A stretch of DNA of 64,000 bases, from assembly GCA_039183205.1 (NCBI GenBank), contig JBCDBR010000021.1:5330-69329 (forward strand), written 5' to 3'. The position numbers and the translations under genes were made by a program. Shown in pieces: positions 1 through 9,000 of the stretch. The first letter of the stretch is position 1. Each line of letters starts with the position of its first letter. A model generated the notes under the pieces. It worked only from the letters and a program-made list of their open reading frames with translations, was not told where the DNA came from and did no database searches. The stretch comes from HKCCE3408 sp039183205. GTDB lineage: Bacteria; Pseudomonadota; Alphaproteobacteria; Rhodobacterales; Rhodobacteraceae.

Positions 1-546
1 GGCCCAAAAGTGCGCGATGCTGCGCTAAAGCTCTTTGCGCAACACGGGTTTGCGGCTGTTTCGATGCGCCAAATCGCGGCAGAAGTCGGGATGCAAGCGG
101 GTGCGCTTTACCTTTACACACCGGACAAACAAACGCTTCTCTTTGATCTGATGCGGGCGCATCTTGAAGAACTGCTGGTCGCTTGGGCGCCGGGCGACGG
201 GTCGGCACTGGCCGAACTGGAGCGCTTTACGCGCCACCATATCGACTACCATCTTGATCGGATCGACCGGGTCTTTATCGCCTATATGGAGTTGCGATCG
301 TTATCGTTGGACAATTTCGCGGCCATCGAGGCGCTGCGGCGCCGCTATGAGGATCGATTAGAATCCATTCTACGCCGCGGGGTCGATGAAGCTGTATTCT
401 CCGTGCCCGACACGAAACTGGCCACAATGGCGGTAATCGCAATGCTCAATGGTGTAACCACCTGGTTTCGGGAGGGAAAACGGCTCGACCGTGACGCGGT
501 GGCCGACATTTACTGGGATATGGTGCGCCGCGCGGTGGCGGCTTAG
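1..546 (+). CDS. TetR-family transcriptional regulator, 5' end cut by the window
   Basis: The reading frame runs open to base 1, so the true start lies upstream. What remains is 180 or so residues. The first 50 hold the TetR helix-turn-helix: the run AALKLFAQHGF followed by SMRQIAAEVGM and LYLYTPDKQTLL is the usual N-terminal signature in which the aromatic YLY pair follows the recognition helix. The rest is an all-helical ligand-binding domain with no recognisable effector motif. It converges on the fatty acid desaturase gene, so the two do not share a promoter; a lipid-related role is only a guess from proximity. Confidence 0.85.
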   Translation, partial: GPKVRDAALKLFAQHGFAAVSMRQIAAEVGMQAGALYLYTPDKQTLLFDLMRAHLEELLVAWAPGDGSALAELERFTRHHIDYHLDRIDRVFIAYMELRSLSLDNFAAIEALRRRYEDRLESILRRGVDEAVFSVPDTKLATMAVIAMLNGVTTWFREGKRLDRDAVADIYWDMVRRAVAA

Positions 547-592
547 GCCGGTTGTCCGCCTACCATTTACGGCCAGAAGGCAATCGCCCCGC

Positions 593-1633
593 CTATTCGG
601 CAGGGCTCAGCGCCTGCTTTTGTGCGCGTCGGGGGTAGGGGACCAGGCGTTCCTGCTCCTCATCCCAAAGCTTCAGCGTGAACGACCGCAAGGCTTCCGG
701 CCAACCGATGGTCTGCACCTCATAGACCTCGCGCAGCGCACGGTGACATTTGCGCAAACGGTAGCTTGGGATATTCGCGTTGAAATGGTGAACGTCGTGG
801 TAGGCGATATTGGCGGTCCCGAGGTCCCACCACCAGCCCAGATCAAGCGCGGATGATCCTTGCAATGCGGCCCGTGCGGGATTGAGGTCTGGCTTTCGAT
901 CCCACCAAGTGTCTTCGAAATTGTGTTGCAGATAAACCAGGAACACGCCGATGCAGGCCGCCACCAAAACGGTGCCGGCATAGATGATCAAGCCGGGCGT
1001 GCCAGCCAATAGCCAAATCAAGCCGACCCAGATCGCGAGCCCCAAATTGTGCAGAACAACGCCCCACGGATCAACTTTTGCAGCGTTTTCCGGCCACCGA
1101 TAGGCGAAAACATAGGTAAAGATGCCACCGATTGGGATCATGAGCGCCGGGTTGCGGTAAAGCCGGTACCAGAGACGCTTTGACCAGCTTGCGTCCTGCC
1201 ATTCCCGGACAGTCATCGTAAAGATCTCTGTCGTGTGGCGTTCGTCGAGATTGCCAAGATGGCTATGATGTTCGTTGTGGTTGTGACGCATCACCGGAAA
1301 CGGCGTGAGCGTAAAGACGGACAGCACATGGCCGGCTATGTCATTGCGCCGTTTTGTCGAAAACAGTGATGCATGCCCGGTATCGTGCTGGAGCACGTAA
1401 AGCCGTACGCCCGCGAAGGCGTTGATCACGATCAGCGGCACGACCAGCCAAGCGATCGGCCACGCCACCACAGCCAAAATCAGCGTCGCGAAATAAACGA
1501 CGAACGAGCCGAAATAGCTGATCGCAGCAAGGCTGTCGTCCTTCTTACTCCAATTCCGAGTGAATTTGCGGATTTCGCGCTCTGCTTGGCGCCGATACTC
1601 CTCGGAGTATTTTGACGATGCGGTCACGAACAT
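593..1633 (-). CDS. membrane fatty acid desaturase
   Basis: A 346-residue integral membrane di-iron desaturase. It carries the three histidine boxes of the family: HDTGH at about residues 83-87, HNHNEHH at about 117-123 and HDVHH at about 279-283, with hydrophobic segments at about 37-80 and 195-235. These histidines bind the two irons that activate oxygen to introduce a double bond into an acyl chain. The start at 1633 was chosen over one nine codons upstream because AGGAAG lies at the right distance. Substrate and position of desaturation cannot be read from the sequence; a carotenoid or sphingolipid modifying enzyme of the same superfamily is an alternative. Confidence 0.85.
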   Translation of the reverse strand: MFVTASSKYSEEYRRQAEREIRKFTRNWSKKDDSLAAISYFGSFVVYFATLILAVVAWPIAWLVVPLIVINAFAGVRLYVLQHDTGHASLFSTKRRNDIAGHVLSVFTLTPFPVMRHNHNEHHSHLGNLDERHTTEIFTMTVREWQDASWSKRLWYRLYRNPALMIPIGGIFTYVFAYRWPENAAKVDPWGVVLHNLGLAIWVGLIWLLAGTPGLIIYAGTVLVAACIGVFLVYLQHNFEDTWWDRKPDLNPARAALQGSSALDLGWWWDLGTANIAYHDVHHFNANIPSYRLRKCHRALREVYEVQTIGWPEALRSFTLKLWDEEQERLVPYPRRAQKQALSPAE

Positions 1634-1858
1634 TGGTCTTCTTCCTAGCCTGTCGGGCAATTATTTTCCTAAGAGCTATGTGCGATAAAACATTCGCCAA
1701 GCCCCCTAGGGACAAATTTTGCCATTGCATGTTTTTCTGTTCAAGGCCGGGGCGTCAAGCTGCGGCGAACAGGCGAAGGCGGGCAATAATCCGCCGCCAC
1801 AAAACGGTATGTCGGCGGCGGACTGCGTTTCGGCCCGCGCGCCTATTTGTTCAGTGCG

Positions 1859-3154
1859 TTAAAGATCAGGATAGACGGGAAACCGCCCGCAAAGCTCCAG
1901 AACCTCGGCGCGCACTTTTTCTTCCACGGCGGCATTACCTGCCTCTCCGTTTGCAGCAAGGCCTTCGGTGACCTCTACGATCCAAGACCCAATCTGCGTG
2001 AACTCCGGCACCCCGAAGCCGCGCGTTGTGCCCGCCGGGGAGCCCAAGCGAATACCCGATGTGATCGTCGGCTTTTCGGTATCAAAAGGAATGCCGTTTT
2101 TGTTGCAAGTGATGTGCGCGCGCCCAAGCGCGGTTTCGAGCGCTTTGCCGGTGACGCCTTTGGGGCGCAAATCGACCAGCAGAACATGCGTGTCCGTCCC
2201 GCCGGTCACGAGGTCGAGACCGCCTGCCATGAGGGCTTCGCCCATTGCTTGTGCATTTGCAATGACTTGGGCTTGGTAGTCTTTGAATTCCGGGCGCAGC
2301 GCCTCGCCAAAAGCAACGGCCTTTGCTGCGATCACATGCATCAGCGGCCCACCTTGGATCCCTGGGAAAATGGCCGAGTTGAATTTTTTGGCCAGTGCCT
2401 CGTCATCGGTCAGGATCATGCCGCCGCGCGGCCCGCGCAGTGTTTTATGTGTGGTCGTGGTTGCAGCATGGGCGTGTGGGAATGGTGAGGGATAATGCCC
2501 GGCCGCCACGAGACCCGCAAAATGCGCCATATCGACGAGCACGTAGGCGCCGACACGATCAGCGATGGCGCGGATGCGGGCGAAATCGATGATCCGTGGG
2601 ATGGCACTGCCGCCGGCGATGATCAGTTTGGGGCGATGTTCGTCTGCCAAATCCGAAATTTGATCGTAATCAACCTCAAGATCGTCGCGGCGAACTCCGT
2701 ATTGGATTGCGTTGAACCACTTGCCAGACTGGTTCGGGCGCGCGCCGTGGGTGAGGTGGCCACCGGCATCAAGGCTCATCCCAAGGATCGTATCGCCCGG
2801 CTGCAACAACGCCTGGAACACGCCCTGGTTTGCCTGGCTGCCCGAATTCGGCTGCACGTTGGCAAAGCCGCAACCAAAAAGCTGCTTGGCGCGCTCAATC
2901 GCGATCGTCTCGGCGATATCGACATATTGGCATCCGCCATAGTAGCGCCGGCCCGGATACCCTTCGGCATATTTGTTCGTCATCACCGAGCCCTGTGCCT
3001 CCAGCACTGCACGTGAGACGATGTTTTCCGATGCGATCAGCTCGATCTCATCGCGCTGCCGACCAAGCTCGCCGCCGATTGCGGTGAAAATCTCGGCGTC
3101 ACGGCTCTGCAACGTTTCGCCAAAGAACCCAACGTCACGATGGGGCGCATTCAT
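1859..3154 (-). CDS. glyA: serine hydroxymethyltransferase
   Basis: A 431-residue cytosolic PLP enzyme interconverting serine plus tetrahydrofolate with glycine plus 5,10-methylene-tetrahydrofolate, the main one-carbon source. The PLP lysine is in TTTTHKTLRGPRGG (Lys about 237), and the N-terminal EIELIASEN and the YAEGYPGRRYYGG stretch are standard family blocks. The length is that of bacterial GlyA. Met at 3154 was preferred to the longer frame start at 3235 because it is preceded by GAGGAG at a normal distance and the upstream extension is not conserved-looking. It is divergent from nadK, with 159 bases between the two starts. Confidence 0.97.
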   Translation of the reverse strand: MNAPHRDVGFFGETLQSRDAEIFTAIGGELGRQRDEIELIASENIVSRAVLEAQGSVMTNKYAEGYPGRRYYGGCQYVDIAETIAIERAKQLFGCGFANVQPNSGSQANQGVFQALLQPGDTILGMSLDAGGHLTHGARPNQSGKWFNAIQYGVRRDDLEVDYDQISDLADEHRPKLIIAGGSAIPRIIDFARIRAIADRVGAYVLVDMAHFAGLVAAGHYPSPFPHAHAATTTTHKTLRGPRGGMILTDDEALAKKFNSAIFPGIQGGPLMHVIAAKAVAFGEALRPEFKDYQAQVIANAQAMGEALMAGGLDLVTGGTDTHVLLVDLRPKGVTGKALETALGRAHITCNKNGIPFDTEKPTITSGIRLGSPAGTTRGFGVPEFTQIGSWIVEVTEGLAANGEAGNAAVEEKVRAEVLELCGRFPVYPDL

Positions 3155-3313
3155 GGACCTTGCTCCTCTGAAGGTGACCGCATGAAGGCCGTTTAAGGGA
3201 GAACGGGCCATGTGAAAAGTGGCGAATGCGCACAAGGCCCCGTTTGTGACAGGCAGGGATTGTGTTTTGTCCGGCCGCTTGAGAGAAATTCGAATGAAAC
3301 GAGGGCCGAAGGG

Positions 3314-4081
3314 ATGTCAGACCAGCTAAAGATCGCGTTTTTGGCCTCCGATGCGGATGTCGCGCAGGACGCGTCGGTCGCATTGGCCCGGCGCTACGGC
3401 AATGTCAGCCCAGACGCCGCCGATGTGATCGTGGCATTGGGCGGGGACGGCTTCATGCTGCAAACGCTCCATCGGACCGAGAAACTACCGGCTCCCGTTT
3501 ACGGCATGAACCGCGGCACCGTCGGCTTTTTGATGAACGAATATCACGTAGACGGGTTGCTTGAACGCTTGGCGGCGGCGGACGAAGAGGTGATCAATCC
3601 GCTTCGGATGCGGGCAAAAGCGCGGGACGGGACGGTGCATGAGGCGCTGGCCATCAATGAGGTCAGCCTCTTGCGGCATGGTGCCCAAGCTGCCCGATTG
3701 CGCATTTGGGTCGACGAACGGCTGCGCATGGAGGAGCTCATTTGCGACGGAGTGATGGTCTCCACGCCGGCTGGGTCGACCGCCTATAATTACTCTGCGC
3801 ATGGGCCGATTTTGCCGATCGGCGCCGATGTTCTGGCCGTCACCGCAGTGGCGGCGTTCCGTCCACGGCGCTGGCGCGGCGCGCTGTTGCCAAAAAAGGC
3901 CGAGGTGCGGTTTGAGGTTATGAACCCGCCCAAACGTCCGGTTATGGCTGTCGCCGATAGCTCGGCGGTTGAGGATGTCATCGAAGTTCAGGTTCAATCG
4001 GAACCTGCGGTGGCGCATCGTATTTTGTTCGATGCAGGCCACGGGCTCGAAGAGCGGCTGTTGCGCGAACAATTCGTGTAA
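3314..4081 (+). CDS. nadK: NAD kinase
   Basis: A 255-residue NAD kinase, which phosphorylates NAD to NADP in the cytosol. The diagnostic GGDG motif (about residues 43-46, with the catalytic Asp) follows ADVIVALG, and the second block is NEVSLLR followed by DGVMVSTPAGSTAYNYSAHGP. It is the short alphaproteobacterial form without the N-terminal extension of enteric NadK. The start at 3314 fits the family N-terminus and is preceded by GAGGG; the frame is open to 3212 but those residues are not family-like. It lies just upstream of the NADP-linked malic enzyme gene in the same direction. Confidence 0.95.
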   Translation: MSDQLKIAFLASDADVAQDASVALARRYGNVSPDAADVIVALGGDGFMLQTLHRTEKLPAPVYGMNRGTVGFLMNEYHVDGLLERLAAADEEVINPLRMRAKARDGTVHEALAINEVSLLRHGAQAARLRIWVDERLRMEELICDGVMVSTPAGSTAYNYSAHGPILPIGADVLAVTAVAAFRPRRWRGALLPKKAEVRFEVMNPPKRPVMAVADSSAVEDVIEVQVQSEPAVAHRILFDAGHGLEERLLREQFV

Positions 4082-4200
4082 TCCACCTTGCGCCGCGCGC
4101 CCGTGCATCGCGCGTCGAAATTTCCGTCGAAGCTCTACTGTGACTTGCGCCAAGCCTGCCTGCTGCCTATGCCATCGGGACGGATGGAGGAGACCGCGCC

Positions 4201-6480
4201 ATGAGCAGCGATAAAAATACGAGTTTGCGCGACGCGGCGCTGTCATATCACCAAAATCCAAAGCCCGGAAAACTCGAGGTCCGCGCCACCAAACCCCTGG
4301 CAAACGGCCGGGATCTGGCATTGGCCTATTCGCCGGGTGTCGCGGAGGCGTGCCTGGAGATCAAGGCCGACGCAACGGTTGCCGCCAGCTATACCGCGCG
4401 GGGAAATTTGGTAGCTGTGGTGTCGAACGGAACGGCTGTTTTGGGCCTTGGAAACATTGGCGGTTTGGCGTCGAAACCGGTGATGGAAGGCAAGGCCGTC
4501 CTGTTCAAGAAATTCGCCAATATCGATTGCTTTGACATTGAACTCAACGAGCCAGACCCCGAACGCGTGGCCGAGATCGTCTGCGCGTTGGAGCCCACAT
4601 TCGGCGCGATCAACCTCGAAGACATCAAGGCGCCCGATTGCTTTATCGTCGAACAAATCTGCCGGGAGCGCATGAATATTCCGGTGTTCCATGACGACCA
4701 ACATGGCACGGCGATTGTGGTGGGTGCCGCTGCCACCAATGCCTGCCGCGTGGCCGGCAAAAGCTTCGAAGAGATCAAGATCGTCTCCACCGGTGGGGGC
4801 GCGGCGGGGATTGCCTGTCTGAACATGCTGCTGACGCTTGGTGTAAAGCGGGAAAACGTTTGGCTCGTCGATCTTGAAGGTCTGGTGCATGAGGGCCGCA
4901 AGACGGACATGACGCCGCAAAAGGCGGCCTTCGCCCAGCCCGGCGAGGCGCAAAGTTTGGACGATGTGATCGCAGGGGCCGATCTGTTTTTGGGTCTGTC
5001 CGGACCGAACGTTCTAACGCCTGAAATGGTCGCCAAAATGGCCGACCGCCCGATCATTTTCGCACTGGCGAACCCGACCCCCGAGATCATGCCAGATGCC
5101 GCGCGCGCGATTGCACCGGACGCAATCATCGCAACCGGACGTTCGGATTTTCCCAACCAAGTCAACAACGTGCTCTGCTTTCCGTTCATCTTTCGCGGTG
5201 CGTTGGACGTTGGCGCCACCGATATCAACGATGCCATGAAGGTCGCCTGTGTCGAAGGCATCGCCGCCTTGGCGCGGGCAACGACCTCCGCCGAAGCGGC
5301 CGCCGCCTATAAAGGTGAACGGTTGCGTTTTGGCGCAGATTATCTGATCCCAAAGCCATTTGACCCAAGGCTCATCGGTGTTGTTGCCTCAGCGGTTGCC
5401 GGTGCGGCAATGAAAAGCGGCGTCGCCAGCCGCCCGTTGCCCGATATCGCCGCCTACAAAGAAAGCCTCGATCATTCGGTTTTTCGATCTGCGCTGATCA
5501 TGCGGCCCGTGTTTGAGGCCGCTGCGACGACGGCGCGCCGCATCGTCTTTGCCGAAGGTGAGGATGAGCGGGTGATCCGAGCGGCCCATGCCATTCGCGA
5601 AGAGATGACGGATATGCCCATCCTCATCGGCCGGCCCGACGTGATTGCGCAACGTGCCGAACGCGCCGGCCTCAAACCGGACGCCATACGCGGTTTTGAA
5701 TTGGTCAATCCGGAACAAGACGACCGCTACCGGGAATATTGGGAAACCTACCACGTTCTGATGGCGCGCCGCGGTGTCACACCCGATCTTGCGCGCGCGA
5801 TCATGCGCACGAATACAACCGCAATCGCGGCGGTCATGGTTCACCGCGAAGAGGCCGACAGTTTGGTCTGCGGCGCGTTCGGTCAATATCTGTGGCACTT
5901 AAAGTATGTGCAGGAAGTCCTTGGCAGTGATGTCTTGCACCCGGTCGCGGCCCTCAGTCTGCTGATTTTGGAGGATGGGCCGCTTTTTGTGTCCGATACG
6001 CAGATCCATCAGGACCCGAGCCCGAAGGAAGTCGTCGAAACGGTGATCGCCGCTGCCCGGCACGTTCGGCGATTTGGTGTTGAGCCAAAGATTGCTCTGT
6101 GTTCGGCAAGCCAATTCGGCAATCTCGACAGCGCGTCGGGCAAAAAAATGCGCGAAGTGGTCGCGCAGCTCGACGCGATGGACGTCGATTTTGCCTATGA
6201 GGGTGAGATGCAATTGGACACCGCGCTCGATCCGGTTCTGCGCGACCGGATCTTTCCGCATGCGCGGATCGAAGGTGCGGCCAATACGTTGGTATTTGCC
6301 AATATCGACGCCGCTGGCGCCGTCCGCAACATATTGAAACAAAAGGCCCAAGCCTTGGAGGTCGGGCCTATTTTGATGGGCATGGGAAACCGCGCTCATA
6401 TCGTCACGCCCGCGATCACCGCACGCGGGCTTCTCAACATCTCGGCCTTGGCGGGAACGGCTGTGTCGCATTACGGTTGA
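4201..6480 (+). CDS. maeB: NADP-dependent malic enzyme with phosphotransacetylase-like C-terminal domain
   Basis: A 759-residue fusion of the MaeB type. Residues 1 to about 430 are the malic enzyme (oxaloacetate-decarboxylating malate dehydrogenase): YSPGVAEAC, FGAINLEDIKAPDCF and VFHDDQHGTAIVVGAA are the substrate, metal and cofactor blocks, and STGGGAAGIACLN is the Rossmann loop. From about 430 to the end is a PTA_PTB domain (IVFAEGEDERVIRAA, followed by VCGAFGQYLWHLKYV), which in this family is thought to be regulatory instead of catalytic. The product supplies pyruvate and NADPH from malate. The start at 4201 is preceded by GGAGGAGA. A phosphotransacetylase alone is excluded by the intact N-terminal half. 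Confidence 0.95.
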   Translation: MSSDKNTSLRDAALSYHQNPKPGKLEVRATKPLANGRDLALAYSPGVAEACLEIKADATVAASYTARGNLVAVVSNGTAVLGLGNIGGLASKPVMEGKAVLFKKFANIDCFDIELNEPDPERVAEIVCALEPTFGAINLEDIKAPDCFIVEQICRERMNIPVFHDDQHGTAIVVGAAATNACRVAGKSFEEIKIVSTGGGAAGIACLNMLLTLGVKRENVWLVDLEGLVHEGRKTDMTPQKAAFAQPGEAQSLDDVIAGADLFLGLSGPNVLTPEMVAKMADRPIIFALANPTPEIMPDAARAIAPDAIIATGRSDFPNQVNNVLCFPFIFRGALDVGATDINDAMKVACVEGIAALARATTSAEAAAAYKGERLRFGADYLIPKPFDPRLIGVVASAVAGAAMKSGVASRPLPDIAAYKESLDHSVFRSALIMRPVFEAAATTARRIVFAEGEDERVIRAAHAIREEMTDMPILIGRPDVIAQRAERAGLKPDAIRGFELVNPEQDDRYREYWETYHVLMARRGVTPDLARAIMRTNTTAIAAVMVHREEADSLVCGAFGQYLWHLKYVQEVLGSDVLHPVAALSLLILEDGPLFVSDTQIHQDPSPKEVVETVIAAARHVRRFGVEPKIALCSASQFGNLDSASGKKMREVVAQLDAMDVDFAYEGEMQLDTALDPVLRDRIFPHARIEGAANTLVFANIDAAGAVRNILKQKAQALEVGPILMGMGNRAHIVTPAITARGLLNISALAGTAVSHYG

Positions 6481-6645
6481 ACGGGACCACGGCGGGCTGG
6501 CCACAGCGACGTCTCCGGATTGGTGCGACCGCCCAGGGATGCGCGGCAGGTCCCTGGACCGATTGGCCAACGCGCGCATGATTTGCGCCGCTCCACGCCA
6601 ATCGGGTATGCCATTGGCAAAGCGGCAGGAACGGAAGGGTAATCG

Positions 6646-8538
6646 ATGGCGTATAACGATGTGTACAAGGCCGCAGCGCAAGATCCCGAAGCATTTTGGA
6701 TGGCCGCCGCAGACGCGATTGATTGGACCATCCCGCCGTCAAAGGCGCTTTTTGAGGCGAATGCCCCGCTTTATGAGTGGTTCGCCGATGGCACGCTGAA
6801 CACATGCTGGAACGCCGTCGACCGCCATGTCGAGGCCGGCCATGGGGATCGCCTGGCGATCATTTACGACAGTCCCGTCACGGGCGTTGTTCGGAAGATC
6901 ACCTACCTGGATTTACAGACGCGTGTTGCGGCTTTGGCCGGTGCGCTGGCGGCGAAAGGGGTCGGTGTCGGCGATCGGGTGATCATCTATATGCCGATGG
7001 TGCCAGAGGCTTTGGAGGCGATGCTCGCTTGTGCGCGGATCGGCGCAATTCACTCTGTCGTTTTTGGCGGCTTCGCGGCCAACGAACTTGCCACCCGGAT
7101 CGATGACGCAACGCCAAAGGCCATCATCGCCGCGAGTGCGGGGATCGAGCCGGGGCGGATTGTTGATTATAAACCTCTGCTGGATGGCGCGATTGAACTG
7201 GCGCAACACAAGCCGGAATTTTGCGTTATTTTTCAGCGTGATGAAAAGGTCGCAGCGTTGGTTCCAGATCGTGACCTCGACTGGCATGCGTTTCAGTTCG
7301 GGGCGGAGCCCGCGCCCTGTGTACCGGTTCCAGGTACGCATCCGGTCTATATCCTTTATACGTCCGGGACGACCGGCCAACCAAAAGGCGTCGTGCGTCC
7401 AACTGGCGGCCATCTGGTGGCGCTGAATTGGACGATGCGCAACCTTTATGACATGAATCCAGGGGAGGTTTATTGGGCGGCCTCCGATGTCGGATGGGTC
7501 GTGGGCCATTCCTATATCGCTTATGCGCCGCTCACGTTTGGCTGCACCACACTTGTGTTCGAAGGCAAGCCGGTTGGCACGCCTGATGCGGGCACGTTCT
7601 GGCGCGTGATCCAGGACCACCAGGTCAAATGCTTGTTCACCGCGCCGACCGCGTTTCGTGCAATTAAACGGGAGGACCCGGCAGGCCAGTTGATCCAGAA
7701 TTACGATATCTCAAGCCTAGAAAGCCTCTTTTTGGCCGGCGAGCGGGCAGATCCCGACACAATTGCCTGGGCTGAGGATCAGCTTGGCGTGCCGGTTATC
7801 GACCATTGGTGGCAGACGGAAACGGGCTGGTGCATTGCTGGCAACCCAATCGGGATTGAGCGGTTGCCGATCAAGCTCGGAAGTCCCGCAGTGCCCATGC
7901 CGGGCTATGATGTGCAAATTCTAGACGAGGCGGGTCATCCTTTGCCCGCCGGAGAATTGGGTGCCATTGCGATCAAGCTGCCCTTGCCGCCCGGCACGCT
8001 GCCGACGCTGTGGAATGCTGAGGCGCGATTTCGCAAAAGCTACCTTGACCATTTCCCGGGCCATTATGAAACCGGCGATGCCGGATACATCGACGAAGAT
8101 GGCTATCTCTACATTATGGCGCGCACCGATGACGTGATCAATGTCGCGGGTCATCGGTTATCCACAGGGGCAATGGAAGAAGTGTTGGCCAGCCATCCAG
8201 ATGTTGCAGAATGTGCGGTAATTGGGGCAAATGATACCTTAAAAGGGCAACTTCCTGTTGGATTTTTATGCCTCAACGCGGGGGCCGAAAAGGCACATGA
8301 TGCTGTTGTGGCAGAATGTGTGGCGCTGGTCCGTGAAAAAATTGGCCCCGTTGCGGCGTTTAAATCTGCGGTCGTCGTCGACCGGCTACCCAAGACGCGG
8401 TCCGGCAAGATCCTGCGCGGCACTATGGTCAAGATCGCCGATGGGACAGACTTTAAACTGCCCGCGACGATCGATGACCCGGCGATTTTGGACGAGATCG
8501 GCGCGGCCTTGCAATCCATTGGTTATCCCGGCAGCTGA
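6646..8538 (+). CDS. prpE: propionate--CoA ligase (PrpE-type acyl-CoA synthetase)
   Basis: A 630-residue adenylate-forming enzyme that makes propionyl-CoA from propionate, ATP and CoA. The P-loop YTSGTTGQPKG is at about residue 238, followed by the PrpE-typical VVRPTGGH instead of the acetyl-CoA synthetase sequence. WWQTETGWCIAGNP is the adenylate-binding block, and the C-terminal catalytic Lys is in KTRSGKILRG at about residue 588, a site commonly acetylated in this family. The N-terminus (YNDVYKAAAQDPEAFW) matches the AcsA/PrpE cap. An acetate-using paralogue is less likely. It sits 64 bases upstream of the pyrimidine salvage operon, which may be chance. Confidence 0.9.
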   Translation: MAYNDVYKAAAQDPEAFWMAAADAIDWTIPPSKALFEANAPLYEWFADGTLNTCWNAVDRHVEAGHGDRLAIIYDSPVTGVVRKITYLDLQTRVAALAGALAAKGVGVGDRVIIYMPMVPEALEAMLACARIGAIHSVVFGGFAANELATRIDDATPKAIIAASAGIEPGRIVDYKPLLDGAIELAQHKPEFCVIFQRDEKVAALVPDRDLDWHAFQFGAEPAPCVPVPGTHPVYILYTSGTTGQPKGVVRPTGGHLVALNWTMRNLYDMNPGEVYWAASDVGWVVGHSYIAYAPLTFGCTTLVFEGKPVGTPDAGTFWRVIQDHQVKCLFTAPTAFRAIKREDPAGQLIQNYDISSLESLFLAGERADPDTIAWAEDQLGVPVIDHWWQTETGWCIAGNPIGIERLPIKLGSPAVPMPGYDVQILDEAGHPLPAGELGAIAIKLPLPPGTLPTLWNAEARFRKSYLDHFPGHYETGDAGYIDEDGYLYIMARTDDVINVAGHRLSTGAMEEVLASHPDVAECAVIGANDTLKGQLPVGFLCLNAGAEKAHDAVVAECVALVREKIGPVAAFKSAVVVDRLPKTRSGKILRGTMVKIADGTDFKLPATIDDPAILDEIGAALQSIGYPGS

Positions 8539-8602
8539 TCGGAATGCTTGTGCTTCGCCATTCCAGGCCGCACAGTGGCGCCCAGCCTAACGGGAGAAGC
8601 CC

Positions 8603-8995
8603 ATGTCGCTCATTGATGACGCCGCAAAGGTGCGTCTGAACGCGTATGCGCCTTATTCAGGTTTTAAGGTCGGGGCGGCCATTAGATCGGCGGATGGTCG
8701 GGTTTTCGTGGGCTGCAATGTCGAAAATGCGGCCTATCCCGAAGGCACCTGTGCGGAGGCCGGTGCGATTGCCGCGATGATCGCGGCGGGCAGCACGCAG
8801 ATTGCGGAAATGGCCGTGATCGCGGATTGCCCTGTGCCTGTTCCGCCATGCGGGGGCTGCCGGCAGAAGATCGCGGAATTCGCCGACATCGCGGCCGTGA
8901 TAACACTGGCCACGACCGACGGCGCTGAAATACAGACAACCCCATCTGACCTTTTGCCAGGCGCTTTCGTCGCATCGGATATGGAGCGGGCCTAA
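8603..8995 (+). CDS. cdd: cytidine deaminase
   Basis: A 130-residue homotetrameric-type cytidine deaminase converting cytidine and deoxycytidine to uridine and deoxyuridine. Zinc ligands and the catalytic Glu are visible in GTCAEAGAI (C-A-E) and PCGGCRQ (C-x-x-C), and CNVENAAYPEG is the substrate-binding block. The length is that of the short bacterial form. It has a GGGAG ribosome-binding site and is the first gene of a five-gene operon; deoA begins five bases after its stop. Confidence 0.95.
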   Translation: MSLIDDAAKVRLNAYAPYSGFKVGAAIRSADGRVFVGCNVENAAYPEGTCAEAGAIAAMIAAGSTQIAEMAVIADCPVPVPPCGGCRQKIAEFADIAAVITLATTDGAEIQTTPSDLLPGAFVASDMERA

Positions 8996-9000
8996 AGACG

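Noticed and set aside
5899..6681. 260-codon minus-strand frame opposite the 3' end of maeB
   Set aside because: Antisense to the PTA-like domain; no start signal and no protein-like features.
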